A stretch of 64,000 bases of DNA from Flavobacteriales bacterium (GTDB lineage Bacteria; Bacteroidota; Bacteroidia; Flavobacteriales_D; Parvicellaceae). Positions within the stretch are counted from its first letter, which is position 1. Every line of letters starts with the position of its first letter. Positions 18,022 to 28,624 of the stretch are shown here, one piece after another. The position numbers and the translations under genes were made by a program. The stretch lies in assembly GCA_029251405.1 (NCBI GenBank), contig JAQXDK010000052.1, positions 26,990 through 90,989 of the forward strand, given 5' to 3'. Below the pieces are notes generated by a model. The model was not told the DNA's origin. It saw only the letters and a list, made by a program, of their open reading frames with translations, and searched no databases.

Positions 18022-19812
18022 ATGAAAAACATTAGAAACTTTTGTATTATTGCCCATATTGATCATGGAAAAAGTACGCTAGCTGATCGACTTTTACAGT
18101 CTACTAATACCATCTCAGAAAGAGAGATGAAAGATCAAGCTCTAGATGATATGGACATTGAAAGAGAGCGGGGTATAACTATTAAAAGTCATGCTATTCA
18201 AATGGACTATGTCCATTTAGGGCAACCCTATAAGCTCAATTTAATTGACACACCTGGTCATGTTGATTTTTCATACGAGGTTTCCAGGTCTATTGCAGCA
18301 TGTGAAGGTGCTTTATTAATTGTAGATGCTTCTCAGGGAATCGAAGCTCAAACAATTTCTAATCTTTATTTAGCTATTGAGAATGATTTAGAAATTATTC
18401 CAATTCTTAATAAAATGGATTTACCTGGAGCAATGCCAGAAGAGGTCACGGATCAAATTATTGACTTGATTGGTTGTTCAGAAGAAGATGTTATTCAAGC
18501 TAGTGGTAAAACAGGTTTAGGTATTGATGATATTCTTGAAAGAATCATAAGTAAAATACCAGCACCCAAAGGCAGTGACGATACACCTTTACAAGCCATG
18601 ATTTTCGATTCAGTATTTAACCCTTTTAGAGGTATCATAGCATATTTTAGAGTTTTTGGAGGAGTAATCAAAAAAGGTCAAGAAGTAAAATTTTTCAATA
18701 CCGGTAAAACTTACCATGCAGACGAAATAGGTGTCCTTAAAATGGATCTTAACCCAAAAAACGAATTAGGATCTGGTGATGTAGGCTACATAATAAGTGG
18801 TGTTAAAAAGGCAAATGAAGTTAAAGTAGGTGATACAATTACTTCCAACACAAACCCATGTGAAAAAGCTATTAAAGGTTTTGAAGATGTTAAACCCATG
18901 GTATTTGCAGGAATATATCCTGTTGAGACTGACGATTACGAAGAGTTGAGAAATTCTATGGAGAAATTACAGTTAAATGATGCGTCTTTGGTATTTGAAC
19001 CTGAATCATCAGCTGCTTTGGGTTTTGGTTTCAGATGCGGTTTCCTAGGAATGCTTCACATGGAAATTATTCAAGAACGATTGGAAAGAGAATTTAACAT
19101 GACTGTTATCACAACAGTTCCCAATGTTTCTTATAGTGTCTTTTTGAAAAAAGATTTAAATGAAATTATAGTCAACAATCCATCTGAATTACCCGAACCT
19201 TCTAAAGTTGAATGGATTGAAGAACCTTATATTAAAGCTCAAGTGATTACAAAAACAGATTATGTGGGTGCAGTAATGAATCTGTGTATTGAAAAAAGAG
19301 GAGAGCTTTCTAATCAAGTCTATTTAACTCAAGATAGAGTAGAATTATCTTTTCAAATGCCTCTTTCAGAAATAGTTTTTGATTTCTATGACAGACTTAA
19401 GTCCGTCAGTAGAGGTTATGCCTCTTTTGATTATTCTCCTACAGGATATAAGAGGTCAGACCTTATAAAACTAGACATTCTATTAAATGCTGAACAAGTC
19501 GATGCTTTGTCTGCCTTAGTCCATAGATCCAATGCTTTTACCCTTGGAAAGAAGATATGTTTAAAACTTAAAGAACTTATTCCAAGACAACAATTCGAAA
19601 TCCCTATTCAAGCTGCAATTGGAGCTAAAATTGTTGCAAGAGAAACTATAAAAGCACTCAGAAAAGATGTTACTGCCAAGTGTTATGGAGGAGATATTAC
19701 AAGAAAAAGAAAGTTATTAGAAAAACAGAAAGCAGGTAAAAAAAGAATGAGGCAAGTTGGGAGAGTAGAAGTTCCTCAAGAAGCATTTTTGGCGGTCCTT
19801 AAGTTAGATTAG
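18022..19812 (+). CDS. lepA: Elongation factor 4 (LepA)
   Basis: Ribosome-associated GTPase. It is known to back-translocate ribosomes in vitro and to influence translation initiation or elongation in vivo. The G motifs are visible: [15 protein letters not shown] (P-loop), [12 protein letters not shown] (switch I), [12 protein letters not shown] (G3) and NKMDLPGA (G4). They are followed by the EF4 C-terminal region with [16 protein letters not shown], unique to LepA. I choose ATG 18022 (596 residues). A TTG three codons upstream lies in the -7 promoter box and is unlikely. The gene ends four bases into the convergent outer-membrane gene. Confidence 0.97.
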   Translation: MKNIRNFCIIAHIDHGKSTLADRLLQSTNTISEREMKDQALDDMDIERERGITIKSHAIQMDYVHLGQPYKLNLIDTPGHVDFSYEVSRSIAACEGALLIVDASQGIEAQTISNLYLAIENDLEIIPILNKMDLPGAMPEEVTDQIIDLIGCSEEDVIQASGKTGLGIDDILERIISKIPAPKGSDDTPLQAMIFDSVFNPFRGIIAYFRVFGGVIKKGQEVKFFNTGKTYHADEIGVLKMDLNPKNELGSGDVGYIISGVKKANEVKVGDTITSNTNPCEKAIKGFEDVKPMVFAGIYPVETDDYEELRNSMEKLQLNDASLVFEPESSAALGFGFRCGFLGMLHMEIIQERLEREFNMTVITTVPNVSYSVFLKKDLNEIIVNNPSELPEPSKVEWIEEPYIKAQVITKTDYVGAVMNLCIEKRGELSNQVYLTQDRVELSFQMPLSEIVFDFYDRLKSVSRGYASFDYSPTGYKRSDLIKLDILLNAEQVDALSALVHRSNAFTLGKKICLKLKELIPRQQFEIPIQAAIGAKIVARETIKALRKDVTAKCYGGDITRKRKLLEKQKAGKKRMRQVGRVEVPQEAFLAVLKLD

Positions 19813-22800
19813 AAAAAAGCTCTCATTTGCATACTGCCCGTATGAATGGCTTTATTATCTTCTGATTGCCTGCCATTGTAAGAAATAGAAAGTTGTAAAT
19901 TATTTGACATTTTTTTCTGAAATCCAATTTTCCAAGTGACATTCCTTCCACTTTGAAGACCTTCTAACATTTCAAAACCTATAGTACTGTTGCTTTGACC
20001 ATTATACTTTATATTAACAAAGTGTATCTCAGCATTAAATAATCCTTTGTCTCTTTTACTTCTTCTAATCTCCATACCCAAATCATTTAAAAATGCTTTT
20101 TCGTTACCAAATTCTACAGAATTCTCTTTCTCAGAATATCTACTTTTTAATGCAATTCTAAATAAGGTGTTGGGCTGATAGGAAAACCGATTACTAAACT
20201 CTGTGTTTTGGATGTTAAAATTTCTGTTGATCATGTAAGTAGATGAATTTCTTTTGACATCTTTACTAACTTGGCTATTTAACATAAGTGTTTTATTCAA
20301 ATTCCAGCGTAGTTTAAGTTGTTCTTTTTTAGTAGATTTAAAATCGGTTCCATTTATTAATAAATTCTTATTCGCAAAAAGTTGTGTAACTAATTCTAGA
20401 CTGTATTTAGAGTTAGATCTGTTGAAAAAAAGACTGTTCCTTAGACTATTAGATAGTTGTTGAATTATGGGGTTATCTGCATTTACAAGTGGATTTACAA
20501 GAACTTTAATATTCAAGTCATTGGTTTTTTTCTGAGTATTTAATGCTGTCTGGTTGTAAAATTTTTGTAGCAATTTCCCGAACGCAGTAGGTGTTTTAAT
20601 TAGTTTTTTAAAATTTATATTTAAGTTTTGATTGTACTGGAAATTATAAATTTTCACATAGTTATTATTGGGGGTAAATACTCTTATGTAACTCGCTTGA
20701 TCGTTGAAAGCGGCAATCTCAAATTCATTTAATTCCTTTATGTCATTTTCATTATAATCAATCCAAGTATAGACGCCTTGTCCTGCAGGAACTTCTATAT
20801 AAATAAACTCTTTTTGAAGCTCTAATCCAGAACCAATTTCAACAAATGAATTGGTGTTTATACCTCCTTTAAAAATTTTAAGATTATAATTAAGTCTACT
20901 TGCTAGAGAATTTTCGGGTAATATTTCTGTTAAACTTGAATCCAAAATCTGAAGCATTCTGTACGATAGAGAGTAGTTTAAACGAAAACTACTATTATTA
21001 ACTATCCCAATACTCAAGCCAGGACTAATTGCCTTAGTAGCTTTATCCAGAAGCGACCTGCTCTTAAACCAATCGTATCTTTCTTGATAGAAAAATTGAA
21101 TAGAGTTTTTTGAAGAATCTAAATTTTCCAGATAAAACTTCCAATCATAAAATCTGTAACTGTTAGTGCTTAATGTATCAGCTGAGAAAAACTGATTATT
21201 CTCATTAATGTCTTCAAACCCAATTTTAAATTTATTTAATGGAATATAGAGCTTAGTTTTGTGTCTCAAAAAATTAGACTCAAATGTCCCGTTAGAATTT
21301 AATAAGCTAGCATCAAAGTCTAAAAACACATCTTTATTCCAATTGATTTTAATTTCATTTTTAAAACCGTTAAAGTCTTCTCTAATCCAAAAAGAATTAA
21401 TACCATATTTTAAAAAACCGTTTTCTAAATGAGTAAGATCAATTTTTGCAGAACTTAAAATTTGATCTTGTTTCTTTATTAATTGTTGGATATTCCAATT
21501 TCTTTCAAATTCTACTTCTCGAAATCTCTCAATTCGCTCGTAATTTTTTGAAATACTTTCAATCCCTAGCTCTTGATTTATTCTCCATTTTTGATTTATT
21601 TTTTTTTGATATTCAAAAATGAATCTTCCAGCAAATCCAAAATTGTCATTATTACCAACTTTCGAAAAGGTATTTAAGTCCATATTTGAACTGCTTATCT
21701 CGTATTTTAAATTGCTAGACAACCATTTTCTATTTCCTCCCACGGTTAGTATTTGTCTTTTTTTTGGAGTAACCAATTTTTTAACTGGACTGTAATTCCC
21801 GTTTTTAACCAATCCTATAGAAGGAATTGTATCTGGTGCAACCCATTTAAAAACTTTACCAAGAGCATTATTGTCTGCTAATACATAATCACCATTTCCG
21901 TTTCCAACATTGCTAAAAATTAACTGATAAATAGCTTCTTCTTGATTTGTCGAGTATCTATAAACTTCATAACCTAAAGAGTCAATTTTACTATACATAT
22001 TAAAGTTTTCATTAAAACCTATACTATCAATTCCAGAACCAACAGCTAACTCTATATTGTCGCCTATACTTTGTAACGTTATTCTATCGTTAAGATCGAA
22101 GTCCTGTTGTAGAGGTTGGTTTTTACTATCTTGTTCTCCATAGGCATATATATAAAAAGTAGATTTATTTTTTTCAAACCTTGTAGAAGATTGTAAAAGT
22201 GATCGAGCATAATTTTTGTCACTATATTGAAATTCAACGATAATTCTCTTGTCTTTTGTGATTAATGTTTTTGCAGTAAAACTAATCTCTGCAGTATTGT
22301 AATCAATGGTATAATCATTGTTTTGTCCGCGTTCCAATAAATTACCATCTATATACACATTTTCAGTACCACTAAGAATGATGATGAAATCTTCATTTTC
22401 ATTTCCAAAAAGTCGGTAAGGGCCTTGATTCCCTTCAATTCCCTGAATAACATTTCTTCCAAATTTACCTTTACTTATTGAGGCACTATTTTCTGTATTG
22501 ATTTTATAATTAGGTTTAGTTATTTGTTTTCTGTACAATAAGCCCTGACCTCTTTTCTTATACTTTAAAAAATATCCGTCCTTATTTTTAACCCAAAAAT
22601 CACCTGCTGTTACATTCCAATTATTTTCAGAAATTTCAATAAAAACTTTATCAAAATCTTGCAATTGTTGGGTGTTTCCTTGTGGTTGAATTGGTATGTT
22701 CTCATCGGTTACTGAAGCCAAAATTTTCATGGTTGGGCTTAACATTCCAGATAATTGGAGATTAAGGTTGGAATTTAGAGAAAAATCTTGATTATTTCCA

Positions 22801-23243
22801 ATCATTAAACCTCTGGAAATACTTCCAGTTCTATTCAGACTGGTTCCTTTAAATAAATTATTAGAATTTTTATCGTTACTGATTATAATTGGGTTGTATA
22901 ATTGATTTTCACTTTTTTTTCTATTTAAAATTAGGGGGTGAATTAGATAATTTCTTCTAAAGTTTAATAAAAGTGGGTGGTACTTAAATATTAGCGTATC
23001 TCTAGGTGGATTTTTAAAAATAACTTCACCTTTTGCAGCATCTAATTTGTAATAAGAGTTGTAATTTTTTTCATATTTATCCAAAACTTGAAAAGTTCTT
23101 GGATTTATCGAATTTGAATCAATAATGAGTGTGTCACTATCAACCCATTTTTTCAAGATGATTTGAGAAAAGTTAAAGTCTTGGCAATAATTAGAGTCCC
23201 ATAAAAAACAAATTAAAATACCTACAATTATATTTTTAACCAT
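19809..23243 (-). CDS. Large predicted outer-membrane beta-barrel protein, function unknown
   Basis: 1144 residues with a signal peptide ending near NYCQ (about residue 21). The protein is rich in alternating aromatic/polar strands with short turns. The C-terminal residue is Phe (QMRAFF), the usual end of an outer-membrane barrel strand. The N-terminal third contains a conserved-looking stretch, [20 protein letters not shown] then [19 protein letters not shown]. That stretch recalls large Bacteroidetes outer-membrane proteins, including segments of the T9SS translocon protein SprA. It is much shorter than SprA (over 2000 residues), so I do not call it SprA. It is monocistronic as far as can be seen. 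Confidence 0.75.
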   Translation of the reverse strand: MVKNIIVGILICFLWDSNYCQDFNFSQIILKKWVDSDTLIIDSNSINPRTFQVLDKYEKNYNSYYKLDAAKGEVIFKNPPRDTLIFKYHPLLLNFRRNYLIHPLILNRKKSENQLYNPIIISNDKNSNNLFKGTSLNRTGSISRGLMIGNNQDFSLNSNLNLQLSGMLSPTMKILASVTDENIPIQPQGNTQQLQDFDKVFIEISENNWNVTAGDFWVKNKDGYFLKYKKRGQGLLYRKQITKPNYKINTENSASISKGKFGRNVIQGIEGNQGPYRLFGNENEDFIIILSGTENVYIDGNLLERGQNNDYTIDYNTAEISFTAKTLITKDKRIIVEFQYSDKNYARSLLQSSTRFEKNKSTFYIYAYGEQDSKNQPLQQDFDLNDRITLQSIGDNIELAVGSGIDSIGFNENFNMYSKIDSLGYEVYRYSTNQEEAIYQLIFSNVGNGNGDYVLADNNALGKVFKWVAPDTIPSIGLVKNGNYSPVKKLVTPKKRQILTVGGNRKWLSSNLKYEISSSNMDLNTFSKVGNNDNFGFAGRFIFEYQKKINQKWRINQELGIESISKNYERIERFREVEFERNWNIQQLIKKQDQILSSAKIDLTHLENGFLKYGINSFWIREDFNGFKNEIKINWNKDVFLDFDASLLNSNGTFESNFLRHKTKLYIPLNKFKIGFEDINENNQFFSADTLSTNSYRFYDWKFYLENLDSSKNSIQFFYQERYDWFKSRSLLDKATKAISPGLSIGIVNNSSFRLNYSLSYRMLQILDSSLTEILPENSLASRLNYNLKIFKGGINTNSFVEIGSGLELQKEFIYIEVPAGQGVYTWIDYNENDIKELNEFEIAAFNDQASYIRVFTPNNNYVKIYNFQYNQNLNINFKKLIKTPTAFGKLLQKFYNQTALNTQKKTNDLNIKVLVNPLVNADNPIIQQLSNSLRNSLFFNRSNSKYSLELVTQLFANKNLLINGTDFKSTKKEQLKLRWNLNKTLMLNSQVSKDVKRNSSTYMINRNFNIQNTEFSNRFSYQPNTLFRIALKSRYSEKENSVEFGNEKAFLNDLGMEIRRSKRDKGLFNAEIHFVNIKYNGQSNSTIGFEMLEGLQSGRNVTWKIGFQKKMSNNLQLSISYNGRQSEDNKAIHTGSMQMRAFF

Positions 23244-23294
23244 TGAAATTCAAAAGACACTCAGCCTCAGTTTTATTTGATAACGAAAGATAAA

Positions 23295-23302
23295 TAGATT
23301 TG
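23295..23302 (+). promoter_or_regulatory. Possible distal -7 promoter element (TAGATTTG)
   Basis: Exact TAnnTTTG match in the 195-base divergent gap before the OmpA-like lipoprotein gene, but 136 bases from its ATG. If used, the mRNA would have a long leader. No other exact match occurs in the gap. Confidence 0.25.
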
Positions 23303-23438
23303 TTTTTAACATTCGTAATTATTAATGTTTTTATTTAATTTAAAAATAGATGTTTTAAGAGCGTATTGTTTATAAGTAAAAATAGCTTTTGATATTTTCA
23401 TAAAATTTGGAGCCATTTTTGTATAGTAATTATTATTG

Positions 23439-24425
23439 ATGAAAAAACACATTAGATATATATTTTTAGCTACAATTATTTTTCAAGCTTGTGTACCTGC
23501 TAGAAAATTTGAAGAAGTTTCTGAAAAACAAGAGGTTTGTGCAGCAGAACTTAAGACTTTAAAGTCTTTAAAAACTGAGCTTCAAACTGAAAATACTGAG
23601 TTGGAATCTTTGAATAAACAGCTAAATGAATTAAGTAAAAGACTCTTGGAGGATACTACTATTTTAGGTAAATCTCTGAGAATGAAAGAAAAGCAATACG
23701 ATAAAATCGACGAGCTTAACCAGAGAATACAAGATCAGTTAGAAATGTTACAAAAGGGCCAGTCTATAGAAAAACAGCGATTGATGGCAGATCTTGAAAA
23801 GAGAAAGTCAGATTTATTAGTTGTTGAAGATCAGCTGAGAGCTTTTGAAATTGAATTGAATAACAAAAAAATTCAATTAGAAGACATGTCAGTTGAACTG
23901 CAAAAAAGAGAGCAAAGAGTAAATGAATTAGAAGAAATCATTGCAAATAAAGATGCTATTGTAAAAGCATTAAAAGACAAAGTAGCTCAAGCACTTTTAG
24001 GTTTTAGAGACAAAGGATTGTCTGTTGTAGAAAAAGATGGAAAAGTCTATATAAGTATGGATGCAAAATTATTATTTGCTTCTGGAAGTACAAAAGTTGA
24101 TTCAGAAGGTATAAAAGCACTAAAAGAGCTGGCTAAAGTCTTAGAAGATCAACAAGATTTGGAAATATTGGTTGAAGGACATACGGATACTGATAAAATG
24201 AGGTCAAATTCTCATCCAACTGATAATTGGGAACTAAGTGTTCTTCGAGCAACTTCTGTCGTAAAAATTATGCTTGAAAATAGTAAAATGGATCCAACAA
24301 CAGTAAGCGCTTCTGGTCGAAGTCAATATATTCCTATAGACGCAGGTGTTAAATCAAAAAACAGAAGAATTGAGGTTGTTTTAATCCCAAGATTAGACGA
24401 GTTATTTGAGATTATTAATAACTAA
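23439..24425 (+). CDS. OmpA-family lipoprotein with long coiled coil
   Basis: 328 residues. The signal peptide ends in a lipobox IIFQAC (lipidated Cys about residue 18). Residues about 30-190 are heptad-rich coiled coil (many KSLKTELQTENTELESLN-like repeats). The last 120 residues are an OmpA C-terminal peptidoglycan-binding domain. Its marks are LLFASGSTKVDSEGIKALKELA, VEGHTDTDKM, WELSVLRATSVVKIM and KSKNRRIEVV. The Asp and Arg that grip diaminopimelate in the family are in GHTDTD and NRRIE. Such proteins tether the outer membrane to the cell wall. The ATG at 23439 is preferred over a TTG one codon upstream. Confidence 0.92.
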   Translation: MKKHIRYIFLATIIFQACVPARKFEEVSEKQEVCAAELKTLKSLKTELQTENTELESLNKQLNELSKRLLEDTTILGKSLRMKEKQYDKIDELNQRIQDQLEMLQKGQSIEKQRLMADLEKRKSDLLVVEDQLRAFEIELNNKKIQLEDMSVELQKREQRVNELEEIIANKDAIVKALKDKVAQALLGFRDKGLSVVEKDGKVYISMDAKLLFASGSTKVDSEGIKALKELAKVLEDQQDLEILVEGHTDTDKMRSNSHPTDNWELSVLRATSVVKIMLENSKMDPTTVSASGRSQYIPIDAGVKSKNRRIEVVLIPRLDELFEIINN

Positions 24426-24430
24426 TTTTA

Positions 24431-25045
24431 TTACTTCTTTTTCTTCTTGTAGAAGCCCATTTCATCAACATATTTAAAAACTTCAGGTGTTAAAAGATAT
24501 CTAACGTCTTTATTTTCAACTATTGCTTTTCTTATAAAGCTTGAAGATATTTTCATAACAGGGGCTTCACATCTCACGATATTGTGATGTTTGATAGTAA
24601 TAATTGTTTCAGTAATATCCTCTTTTTTCTCTTGTTCCGTTAAAACTCTTGGATAAACGTATAAGTTATGTGATTGTAGTATTTTTTCATGGTTTTTCCA
24701 TTTTTTAAAAGATCTTAAATTGTCCTCTCCCATGATGAGATTAAATTCGTAACTAGGGTATTTTTCTTTCAAATAGGTTAAGGTGTTAATGGTGTAAGAA
24801 GGCTTTGGTAAATTAAATTCATCGTCAGATGCCTTTAGTTTTGAATTTTTCTCCACGGCTATTCTAACTAAATTTAAACGATGATAATCTTCCAATAAAG
24901 ATTCTTTCTTTTTTAAGGGGTTTAATGGACTAACAACTAGCCAAACCTCATCTAAGTTTGTGTAACCTGTCATATAATTAGAAATAATTAAATGACCGAC
25001 GTGAATGGGGTTGAAAGTCCCAAAATATAGTCCAATTTTTTTCAT
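24431..25045 (-). CDS. nadD: Nicotinate-nucleotide adenylyltransferase
   Basis: Transfers AMP from ATP to nicotinate mononucleotide, making deamido-NAD. The nucleotidyltransferase signature GTFNPIHVGHL lies at residues 9-19, and the second ATP-binding motif ISSSFIR at 166-172. Between them SPLNPLKKK and MGEDNLRSFKKWKN match the NadD substrate pocket. Length 204 is normal. The ATG follows the gmk stop with no gap, so the two are surely cotranscribed. Confidence 0.95.
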   Translation of the reverse strand: MKKIGLYFGTFNPIHVGHLIISNYMTGYTNLDEVWLVVSPLNPLKKKESLLEDYHRLNLVRIAVEKNSKLKASDDEFNLPKPSYTINTLTYLKEKYPSYEFNLIMGEDNLRSFKKWKNHEKILQSHNLYVYPRVLTEQEKKEDITETIITIKHHNIVRCEAPVMKISSSFIRKAIVENKDVRYLLTPEVFKYVDEMGFYKKKKK

Positions 25046-25627
25046 TTAATTTTCTAAAAAGGTTTTGACAATTTCTGTAATTTTTTGCGATGCAATATCT
25101 AAATTATCATTTTCTATTATTTGATCGTACTTAGATAAGTGCTTCATCTCATTTTTTGACTTGTCAAGTCTTGTCTTCAAAGATTGTGTACTCTCAGTAT
25201 TTCTTTTTTTTAATCTCTTAGAAAGTTCTTCTATAGATGGAGGTTTAATAAATATCGAAAGAGCATTTCTAGAAAAATAATTTTTAAGAGAAATTCCACC
25301 TACAACATCAACATCAAAAATCACATGCTTATTTAAATTCCAAATTCTATTAATTTCTTCTTTAAGAGTACCATAGAAATTATTAGGATACACTTCTTCC
25401 CACTCTATAAATTTATCCCCCTCTATTTTGGATTTAAATCCTTCTGTAGATAAGAAATAATAATCTTTTTTATCAGTCTCGTTTTCTCTTGGTTTTCTGT
25501 TGCAAGCTGAAATAGAAAATTCAATGGGTAAATTGGAATTTAATAACCTCTTTACTAAGGTTGTTTTACCAGCGCCAGATGGTGCAGAAACTATAATTAC
25601 TTTTCCTGAAAAGTTTGACTTGATCAT
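25046..25627 (-). CDS. gmk: Guanylate kinase
   Basis: Phosphorylates GMP to GDP. The P-loop APSGAGKT is at residues 15-22. The GMP-binding segment SISACNRKPRENETDKKDYYFLS, with Arg and Tyr residues of the family, follows. FIEWEEVYPNNFYGT and VIFDVDVVGG are the lid-flanking elements. Length 193 is typical. Overlaps yicC by four bases (ATGA) and abuts nadD. Confidence 0.96.
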   Translation of the reverse strand: MIKSNFSGKVIIVSAPSGAGKTTLVKRLLNSNLPIEFSISACNRKPRENETDKKDYYFLSTEGFKSKIEGDKFIEWEEVYPNNFYGTLKEEINRIWNLNKHVIFDVDVVGGISLKNYFSRNALSIFIKPPSIEELSKRLKKRNTESTQSLKTRLDKSKNEMKHLSKYDQIIENDNLDIASQKITEIVKTFLEN

Positions 25628-26496
25628 AAAATATTTAAAACTTGTTCTTTAATCTTCTCAAGTTCATCTTTCATCCCGACAACTAATTTCTGAATAGAGA
25701 TATTATGGGCTTTAGAACCAAGAGTGTTAATTTCTCTTCCCATTTCCTGTGTAATAAAACCAAGCTTTTTACCAGATCCGTTCTCCTTAAGAGCTTCTGC
25801 AAAATGTTGACAATGTTCACTTAATCTTACTTTTTCTTCTGTAATGTCAATTTTCTCTGCATAATAAATTAACTCTTGCTCCAATCTTTTTTCATCTACT
25901 TTAGACTTTAATTCAAGTTCTTCTATGGCCTTTAGAAGTTTATTTTTCACTTTTGGTAATCGCTCTTCTTCAAATGAACTAATAGTAGATAAATTCTTTA
26001 ATATATTACTTAAATAATTTGACAATTCTTTCTCTAATGCTAAACCTTCTTTTTTTCTAAAGAGATCCATTTCTTTACAAGCTTTCTCAATCGCTTTTAA
26101 TAATTGTTCCCCGCTTTCTTTATCTAAATTATCATTAGAATGTTGAATAATGTCAGGAAGTCTTAACGCGTATCCCAATAAGTTTTTATCGGAATTATAA
26201 TCAAGCTCGTCCATAATATCTTTCAATTCATTATGATAATCAATAATTTTTTCTTTATCTAAAAAGGAAGATTTTCTATGGTTAATTTTTTCATAATGAA
26301 TAGTTAATTCAATTTTTCCTCTTTTTAGATTTTCTTTTAAAATTTTTCTAACCGAAAAGTCCATCTCCTTAAAAAGACTAGGTAACTTAAGTGATAGGTC
26401 TAAAAACTTACTATTTAAAGATCGAATTTCAATATTTACATGGAAATTTTGTAATGTAATTTCTGACTTTCCAAAACCAGTCATTGATTGAATCAT
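25624..26496 (-). CDS. YicC family endoribonuclease
   Basis: Full-length YicC-like protein (290 residues). It starts with MIQSMTGFGKSEI, which is close to invariant in the family, followed by VNIEIRSLNSKFLDLSLKLP. The C-terminal DUF1732 part is represented by LGFITQEMGREINTLGSKA and the helix ending EKIKEQVLNIL. The E. coli homologue has been shown to be an endoribonuclease that affects small RNA stability. Linkage to gmk is conserved in many bacteria. Twenty-four bases separate it from the upstream transporter gene. Confidence 0.93.
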   Translation of the reverse strand: MIQSMTGFGKSEITLQNFHVNIEIRSLNSKFLDLSLKLPSLFKEMDFSVRKILKENLKRGKIELTIHYEKINHRKSSFLDKEKIIDYHNELKDIMDELDYNSDKNLLGYALRLPDIIQHSNDNLDKESGEQLLKAIEKACKEMDLFRKKEGLALEKELSNYLSNILKNLSTISSFEEERLPKVKNKLLKAIEELELKSKVDEKRLEQELIYYAEKIDITEEKVRLSEHCQHFAEALKENGSGKKLGFITQEMGREINTLGSKAHNISIQKLVVGMKDELEKIKEQVLNIL

Positions 26497-26520
26497 AAAA
26501 AATTATTTTAACAAAAGTAA

Positions 26521-27411
26521 TCATTTGATTTTTTTTTCTGAATTAAAACCAACAAAATACACTCCAACGAATATTAAAATGGAACAAATAATCCCTTTAG
26601 TTTCCAATTCTTCTTTTCCACTTAAAACAGCAATAAAACTTGCTAGTAAAGGTTGCAAATAAATATAAGTGCTCACAACAGTAGGACTTACATGTTTGAC
26701 ACCGTAAATATTTAATAAGTAACAAAAGTAGGTAGTGAATAAAATAACAAATCCTATTTTCAAGACAATTTCTGAGCTCATTTCCCAATTTATTAGTTGA
26801 ATTTCAAGAAATCCAAAAGGAATAACTCCTATCAACCCAAAAGTGAAAATCCATTTTAAAACAGTAATAGGACTGTATTTAGACATTAAAGGTTTTACAA
26901 GGATTAAGTACAGCCCATAACTAGTGGCATTTAAAAATATTAGAATGTCCCCTTTAACGCCTCCATTTAAAGCTGTTGATGGGTTTTCCATTATAATTGT
27001 TACTGCCCCAACAAGTCCAATTATGATACCTACAACCTTAAGGAGTTTTAATTTCTCTTTTAAAATAAACATGGAGAGTACACTTACTATTATTGGGCTG
27101 GTAACCATAATAATAGAAGCATGAATGGTTGATGTAAGTTCCAGTCCTTTAAAAAACATCAATTGATTAGCTGTTACTCCAAAGAATCCACACAATAAAA
27201 ATCTTTTAATATCAGCTCTAGAAATTTTCTCATAATAAAATAAGGAGGTAATCCAGAAAAGTATATTTGCTCCAACAACTCTTAGTAGTATAAATGCAAA
27301 CGGACTTACATACCCTCCATTCATAACATCTTTGGCAAAACCATAATTTATCGCATAAATTAAATTGGCTCCAAATATGGCAAGGTGAGCATAAAATATT
27401 TTTTGTTTCAA
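26521..27411 (-). CDS. EamA-family (drug/metabolite) transporter
   Basis: 296 residues with ten hydrophobic segments arranged as two repeats of five, the EamA/DMT pattern. The first repeat ends with IIGLVGAVTIIMENPS. The second begins KGDILIFLNATSYGLYLILVKPLM and contains TYIYLQPLLASFIAVLSGKEEL, the usual end-of-repeat signature. Substrates of such permeases are diverse (amino acids, metabolites), and nothing here allows a choice. First gene of a probable eamA-yicC-gmk-nadD transcript. Confidence 0.9.
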   Translation of the reverse strand: MKQKIFYAHLAIFGANLIYAINYGFAKDVMNGGYVSPFAFILLRVVGANILFWITSLFYYEKISRADIKRFLLCGFFGVTANQLMFFKGLELTSTIHASIIMVTSPIIVSVLSMFILKEKLKLLKVVGIIIGLVGAVTIIMENPSTALNGGVKGDILIFLNATSYGLYLILVKPLMSKYSPITVLKWIFTFGLIGVIPFGFLEIQLINWEMSSEIVLKIGFVILFTTYFCYLLNIYGVKHVSPTVVSTYIYLQPLLASFIAVLSGKEELETKGIICSILIFVGVYFVGFNSEKKIK

Positions 27412-27430
27412 AGTATATTAGTCAAATGAG

Positions 27431-27457
27431 TTTGAATATATTAAATTATTAGATTTG
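27431..27457 (+). promoter_or_regulatory. Promoter of the cystathionine gamma-synthase gene
   Basis: TTTG at 27431-27434 and TAGATTTG at 27450-27457 (gap 15 bases, slightly short) resemble the Bacteroidetes -33/-7 pair. The box ends 22 bases before the ATG. Confidence 0.5.
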
Positions 27458-27479
27458 CATACATTCTAAAATATTAATA

Positions 27480-28622
27480 ATGAAATTCAATACTAAAGTT
27501 ATCCATGCAGGTGTTCATCCCGATGAGGCTACTGGTGCTATTATGACTCCTATTTATCAAACATCTACATACGTCCAAGATGAAATTGGTGTACATAAAG
27601 GTTATGAATATTCACGAACAGGAAATCCTACTAGACAAGCACTAGAAAATAATTTAGCGGCTATTGAGGGCGGTAAATACGGAGCTTGTTTCGGTAGTGG
27701 ATTAGCTGCTATTGATGCGGTAATAAAAATGTTAAATCCTGGAGACGAAGTTATTTCTACCAATGATTTATATGGAGGATCTTACAGAATATTTACTACT
27801 ATTTTTCAAAAGTATGGTATTAAGTTTCATTTTGTTGACATGTTGGATATTGACAACATTGAAGAAAAAATTAATTCTAATACCAAGTTGATTTGGTTGG
27901 AAACTCCTTCCAACCCGATGATGAATATTATAGACGTGAAAAAAGTTTGTCAAATTGCTAAAAAAAATAACATATTGGTTGGTGTTGACAATACATTTGC
28001 CACACCTTACCTTCAAAACCCGTTAGCTTTGGGTGCGGATTTAGTTATGCATTCAGTAACCAAGTATCTTGGTGGGCATTCAGATGTTGTGATGGGAGCT
28101 TTAGTAACAAGTGATAAGGTTATTGCAGATGAAATTTACAGAATTCAAAATTCAAGTGGTGCGGTATGTGGACCAATGGATTCCTTTTTAGTATTGAGAG
28201 GTATTAAAACTTTACACTTGCGTATGCAGAGACACTGTGAGAATGGTGAAAAAATTGCTCTTTTTCTAGACAACCATCCATTAATTGCCAAAGTGTATTG
28301 GCCAGGGCTCCAATCACATATTAACCACGATATTGCTAAAAACCAAATGAAGGGTTTCGGAGGAATGATATCTTTTACATTGGTTGGAGATGATATTGAA
28401 ATGGCAAAAAAAGTAGTCAGCAAAACAGAATTGTTTACTTTAGCAGAGTCCCTTGGTGGTGTGGAGTCTTTAATAGGACACCCTTCCACAATGACTCATG
28501 CTTCTATACCTAGAGAAGAGAGATTGAAATCTGGTGTAGTAGATTCTTTGATTAGACTAAGTGTAGGTGTTGAGGATGTGACTGATTTAATCAGTGATTT
28601 AGAAAAAGCTTTAAAAATTTAA
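27480..28622 (+). CDS. Cystathionine gamma-synthase or gamma-lyase (PLP enzyme)
   Basis: Trans-sulfuration enzyme of the Cys/Met metabolism PLP family, 380 residues. PLP-binding Lys195 is in HSVTKYLGGHSD. EYSRTGNPTRQALE (43-56) supplies the phosphate and tetramer contacts. GSGLAAIDAV, WLETPSNP and VDNTFATPYLQNPL are family hallmarks. SLGGVESLIGHPSTMTHAS near residue 330 is shared by MetB and the gamma-lyases. Sequence alone does not separate synthase (from activated homoserine) from lyase (cystathionine to cysteine), so I give no symbol. The following protease gene starts two bases after the stop, but the two functions have no obvious link. Confidence 0.92.
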   Translation: MKFNTKVIHAGVHPDEATGAIMTPIYQTSTYVQDEIGVHKGYEYSRTGNPTRQALENNLAAIEGGKYGACFGSGLAAIDAVIKMLNPGDEVISTNDLYGGSYRIFTTIFQKYGIKFHFVDMLDIDNIEEKINSNTKLIWLETPSNPMMNIIDVKKVCQIAKKNNILVGVDNTFATPYLQNPLALGADLVMHSVTKYLGGHSDVVMGALVTSDKVIADEIYRIQNSSGAVCGPMDSFLVLRGIKTLHLRMQRHCENGEKIALFLDNHPLIAKVYWPGLQSHINHDIAKNQMKGFGGMISFTLVGDDIEMAKKVVSKTELFTLAESLGGVESLIGHPSTMTHASIPREERLKSGVVDSLIRLSVGVEDVTDLISDLEKALKI

Positions 28623-28624
28623 TT

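Noticed and set aside
19809..23243. Identification as SprA, the T9SS translocon
   Set aside because: The protein is about half the length of SprA; the similarity I recall is limited to one stretch.
28145..28489. Minus-strand frame of 114 codons
   Set aside because: Antisense to the cystathionine gamma-synthase coding region.
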